From: Paracoccaceae bacterium
GTDB lineage: Bacteria > Pseudomonadota > Alphaproteobacteria > Rhodobacterales > Rhodobacteraceae
Direction: 5' to 3'
Assembly: GCA_030626365.1 (NCBI GenBank)
Contig: DAOUPC010000189.1
Location: 1 to 5,897 of the forward strand
Length of the DNA: 5,897 nucleotides
This document shows, in pieces, positions 5,784 through 5,897 of the stretch (position 1 is its first letter; the number at the start of each line of letters is the position of its first letter). Under the pieces are notes generated by a model that did no database searches, was not told where the DNA came from, and worked only from the letters and a program-made list of their open reading frames with translations. A program made the position numbers and the translations under genes.

Positions 5784-5872
5784 CCCGAAATATCAGTGGT
5801 TTGGCGCGCGCCGTCAATGGTGGCTCCATTTTCAAGCGCGCCGAGCTGCTGAGATGAAGGGAAAACAGCGTC
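5773..5872 (+). repeat. Long imperfect palindrome folding into a ~100-nt rod
   Basis: Three concentric helices share a centre near 5823. The outer one is CGCTGTTTTCCC (5775-5786) with its perfect complement at 5859-5870, extendable by two pairs to 5773 and 5872. The middle one is 5793-5809 with 5836-5852, 17 pairs of which 13 are Watson-Crick and 4 are G-U. The apical one is AATGG (5816-5820) with CCATT (5826-5830) around a 5-nt loop. The internal loops are nearly symmetrical (6 by 6, then 6 by 5). AATCC plus GCCA at 5759-5770, matched by TGGCGGATT at 5882-5890, may extend it further. The G-U pairs would be mismatches in minus-strand RNA, favouring plus-strand RNA. It could be a structured RNA, a processing or terminator element, or a small palindromic mobile repeat. 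Confidence 0.6.
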
Positions 5873-5897
5873 CTTTGGATTTGGCGGATTTTCCCTC

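Noticed and set aside
5748..5897. Minus-strand open frame ending at TGA 5750-5748, possible C-terminus of a convergent gene
   Set aside because: Only about half of its codons end in G or C, unlike the transporter genes. It runs straight through the long palindrome, and no domain is recognisable. Sequence to the right would decide.
5854..5897. Plus-strand ATG frame beginning MKGKQRPLDLADFP at the right edge
   Set aside because: The upstream sequence gives only a weak GAG-like ribosome-binding site and the visible part is 14 codons, most of it lying in the palindrome arm. It is too little to call a gene.

Overview
This window most likely comes from a GC-rich, Gram-negative proteobacterium, probably an alphaproteobacterium. 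That rests on the G/C-ending codon preference of the transporter genes and the general look of the proteins; the genus cannot be named from the sequence. The confident content is one plus-strand ABC-importer operon (1355-5744). A fragment of a divergent minus-strand gene lies at the left edge, about 1 kb of non-coding DNA separates the two, and a strongly palindromic stretch follows the operon.

Left edge (1-337, minus strand): the N-terminal 112 codons of an unrecognised, extremely acidic protein without Arg or Cys, preceded by a good ribosome-binding site. The protein continues beyond the window. Positions 338-1354 hold no convincing gene. They do hold several ordered elements: a TGACAAA/TTTGTCA palindrome near the divergent gene, two perfect tandem duplications (18 bp and 12 bp units), an AT-rich block, a GTGCAA/TTGCAC inverted repeat, two or more hairpins, and a run of 11-bp imperfect direct repeats about 170-215 bp upstream of the transporter operon.

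Operon (1355-5744): a periplasmic binding protein (342 aa), a fused double-domain permease with an extra N-terminal membrane module (738 aa, GTG start 6 nt after the previous stop and in the same frame) and a MalK/FbpC-type ATPase with a C-terminal regulatory domain (360 aa). The set matches the AfuABC architecture. By homology to classical FbpABC it would be called an iron(III) transporter. However, the binding protein has no adjacent-tyrosine iron motif. It has a His-Asp pair and a Glu spaced as in the hexose-phosphate binding protein AfuA, so uptake of a phosphorylated sugar or a related organophosphate is the better inference. The binding protein would capture the ligand in the periplasm, the permease would form both halves of the channel, and two copies of the ATPase would drive import.

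Right edge (5745-5897): no confident gene. The DNA is an imperfect palindrome of roughly 100-130 bp centred near 5823. It can fold into a long multi-helix rod whose G-U pairs favour plus-strand RNA, and a short terminator-like hairpin sits at its left shoulder. This rod and the 11-bp repeats upstream of the operon are the most interesting unexplained structures here.
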